Positions 63,206 to 64,000 of a stretch of DNA of 64,000 bases are shown one piece after another. Both the position numbers and the translations under genes were made by a program. The notes beneath the pieces are model-generated. The model was not told where the DNA came from. It saw only the letters and a list, made by a program, of their open reading frames with translations, and searched no databases. Each line of letters opens with the position of its first letter. Within the stretch, counting starts at the first letter, position 1. The stretch is from Pollutimonas thiosulfatoxidans (lineage in GTDB: Bacteria; Pseudomonadota; Gammaproteobacteria; Burkholderiales; Burkholderiaceae_B), in assembly GCF_004022565.1 (NCBI RefSeq), contig NZ_CP022987.1, positions 3,224,001 through 3,288,000 on the forward strand, written 5' to 3'.

Positions 63206-63688
63206 TCACTCGCGAAAGGCATCCTTGATCCACACCAGGCCTTGCGGTTCGATGCCGACGACATCGAAGCGGCAGGCCGGCATCCTGCCCCGAAAATAGC
63301 GTTGAACCAGCCGGGGCAGGAATAACTGCGCCGTCCGTATGAGCCGCAGTTGCTTCTCGCGGTTTACACTGGCAGCCGCGCCCCCATAGGCGGGATGGAA
63401 GCGTTGGCGGACCTCGATAAAGACCAGGACCTCGCCATCCCGTGCCACCAGGTCGATTTCGCCGGTTTTGCCAAGCAGATTGCGCGCGATGATGGTCAGT
63501 CCCTGCTGCTGCAAATGGTCGCTGGCCCGGGATTCACCATCGCGTCCGGTCCGTTGCGTGGGCGAAAGCATGGCAGGCAGCGGCGGCAGGCGCGGCGGGC
63601 AGGGCCGATTGGCCTTGCGCTGCCGGGCCTTGATGGCTTTTTGCTGGGCGCGGCCGGCCAACACATAAAGGCGGTCTTCATCCGTCAT
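63206..63688 (-). CDS. yraN: YraN family protein (UPF0102, nuclease-like fold)
   Basis: YraN proteins have a Holliday-junction-resolvase-like fold but an unproven function. The 160-residue protein has an N-terminal basic extension of about 45 residues, then GRDGESRASDHLQQQGLTIIARN, the core KTGEIDLVARDGEVLVFIEVRQR with the predicted catalytic Glu/Asp and Glu-Val-Arg, and AAASVNREKQLRLIRTAQLFL. I chose the ATG at 63688 because AAAAGG lies six bases upstream; a GTG at 63703 and ATG at 63694 are alternatives. It is divergent from rsmI. Confidence 0.9.
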   Translation of the reverse strand: MTDEDRLYVLAGRAQQKAIKARQRKANRPCPPRLPPLPAMLSPTQRTGRDGESRASDHLQQQGLTIIARNLLGKTGEIDLVARDGEVLVFIEVRQRFHPAYGGAAASVNREKQLRLIRTAQLFLPRLVQRYFRGRMPACRFDVVGIEPQGLVWIKDAFRE

Positions 63689-63727
63689 GGTCATCCTTTT
63701 CACTACCAGCCGGGATCAGACGTCAGT

Positions 63728-64000
63728 ATGAGCGAAATGAACGAATTTTCAGACTCCCAGGCGACATGGAAACGTCTCACCGAGCGCGTGTCGGCGCAGA
63801 GCTGGCCCCCAGCCACCCTTTATGTGGTCGCCACACCCATAGGCAACCTGGGCGATCTTAGTCTGCGAGCCTGGCAGACCCTGTCGCGCTGCGACGTGAT
63901 AGCGGCGGAAGACACCCGAGCCAGTCGGGCGTTGATGGACGCATGGGGCGTAAGGACCCCGCTTATCGCCGCCCATCGCCACAACGAAGCCGCAGCGGCC
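63728..64000 (+). CDS. rsmI: 16S rRNA (cytidine-1402-2'-O)-methyltransferase RsmI (partial, 3' end missing)
   Basis: RsmI methylates the ribose of C1402 in 16S rRNA. The first 91 residues are in the window and the frame runs off the right edge. After a variable N-terminus of about 30 residues (MSEMNEFSDSQATWKRL) comes the tetrapyrrole-methylase start TLYVVATPIGNLGDLSLRAWQTL, then CDVIAAEDTRASRALM and HRHNEAAAA, all hallmarks of RsmI. The divergent position next to yraN-diaA-dolP matches the E. coli arrangement. About 200 residues are missing. Confidence 0.95.
   Translation, partial: MSEMNEFSDSQATWKRLTERVSAQSWPPATLYVVATPIGNLGDLSLRAWQTLSRCDVIAAEDTRASRALMDAWGVRTPLIAAHRHNEAAAA

Overview
The window is a dense, GC-rich proteobacterial chromosome segment. 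The gene content and order (rsmB-DUF4390-ntrY-ntrX, gpsA-secB-grxC-rhodanese, gpmA-envC-ctpA, a Bug-type solute-binding protein, a Liv-type transporter flanked by acyl-CoA ligases) suggest Burkholderiales, most likely Alcaligenaceae (Bordetella/Achromobacter/Pusillimonas-like). The taxon is inferred; there is no rRNA gene. I see no tRNA, rRNA, CRISPR array, insertion sequence or prophage. Almost all of the sequence is coding.

Region 1 (1-22733) is the most unusual part. Two sigma-54 enhancer-binding regulators lie back to back. One, on the minus strand and cut by the left edge, has no receiver domain; the other is a full response regulator. They are followed by a family-2 glycosyltransferase, a small proline-rich ORF on the minus strand, and an eight-gene operon for alpha-glucan and trehalose metabolism: glgA, glgE, treS-maltokinase fusion, glgB, glgX, treZ, malQ, treY. 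Gaps in the operon are mostly a few bases or overlaps. I read sigma-54-type (-24/-12) promoter sequences at all three transcription starts next to the regulators: before the glycosyltransferase, before the small ORF (minus strand) and before glgA. This suggests that the alpha-glucan/trehalose system here is under RpoN control. The enzymes form a cycle: TreS/maltokinase/GlgE turn trehalose into glucan, GlgB branches it, GlgX and MalQ trim and shuffle it, and TreY/TreZ turn linear glucan back into trehalose. No glgC or glgP is present.

Region 2 (22730-27870) has glutamate dehydrogenase (minus), the sulfate-assimilation genes cysH-cysD-cysN, and a Crp/Fnr-type regulator (minus) with a palindrome in its upstream region. 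Region 3 (28033-37556) is a complete Liv-type ABC importer (two ATPases, two permeases, one binding protein) bracketed by two AMP-forming acyl-CoA ligases, followed by an orphan AapJ-like amino-acid-binding protein.

Region 4 (37567-48268) is core: an HMG-CoA-lyase-type enzyme, dprA, def, fmt, rimO, rsmB, a DUF4390 protein, and the NtrY/NtrX pair, in which NtrX lacks the AAA+ domain. A strong intrinsic terminator lies five bases before the fmt start codon. Region 5 (48336-64000) holds an Old Yellow Enzyme, a BioC-like methyltransferase, comF, trmL, a Bug protein, gpsA, secB, grxC, a rhodanese, gpmA, envC, ctpA, a ThiF/MoeB enzyme, a HAD phosphatase, argB, a TlpA-like thioredoxin, and the dolP-diaA-yraN / rsmI group, with rsmI cut by the right edge.
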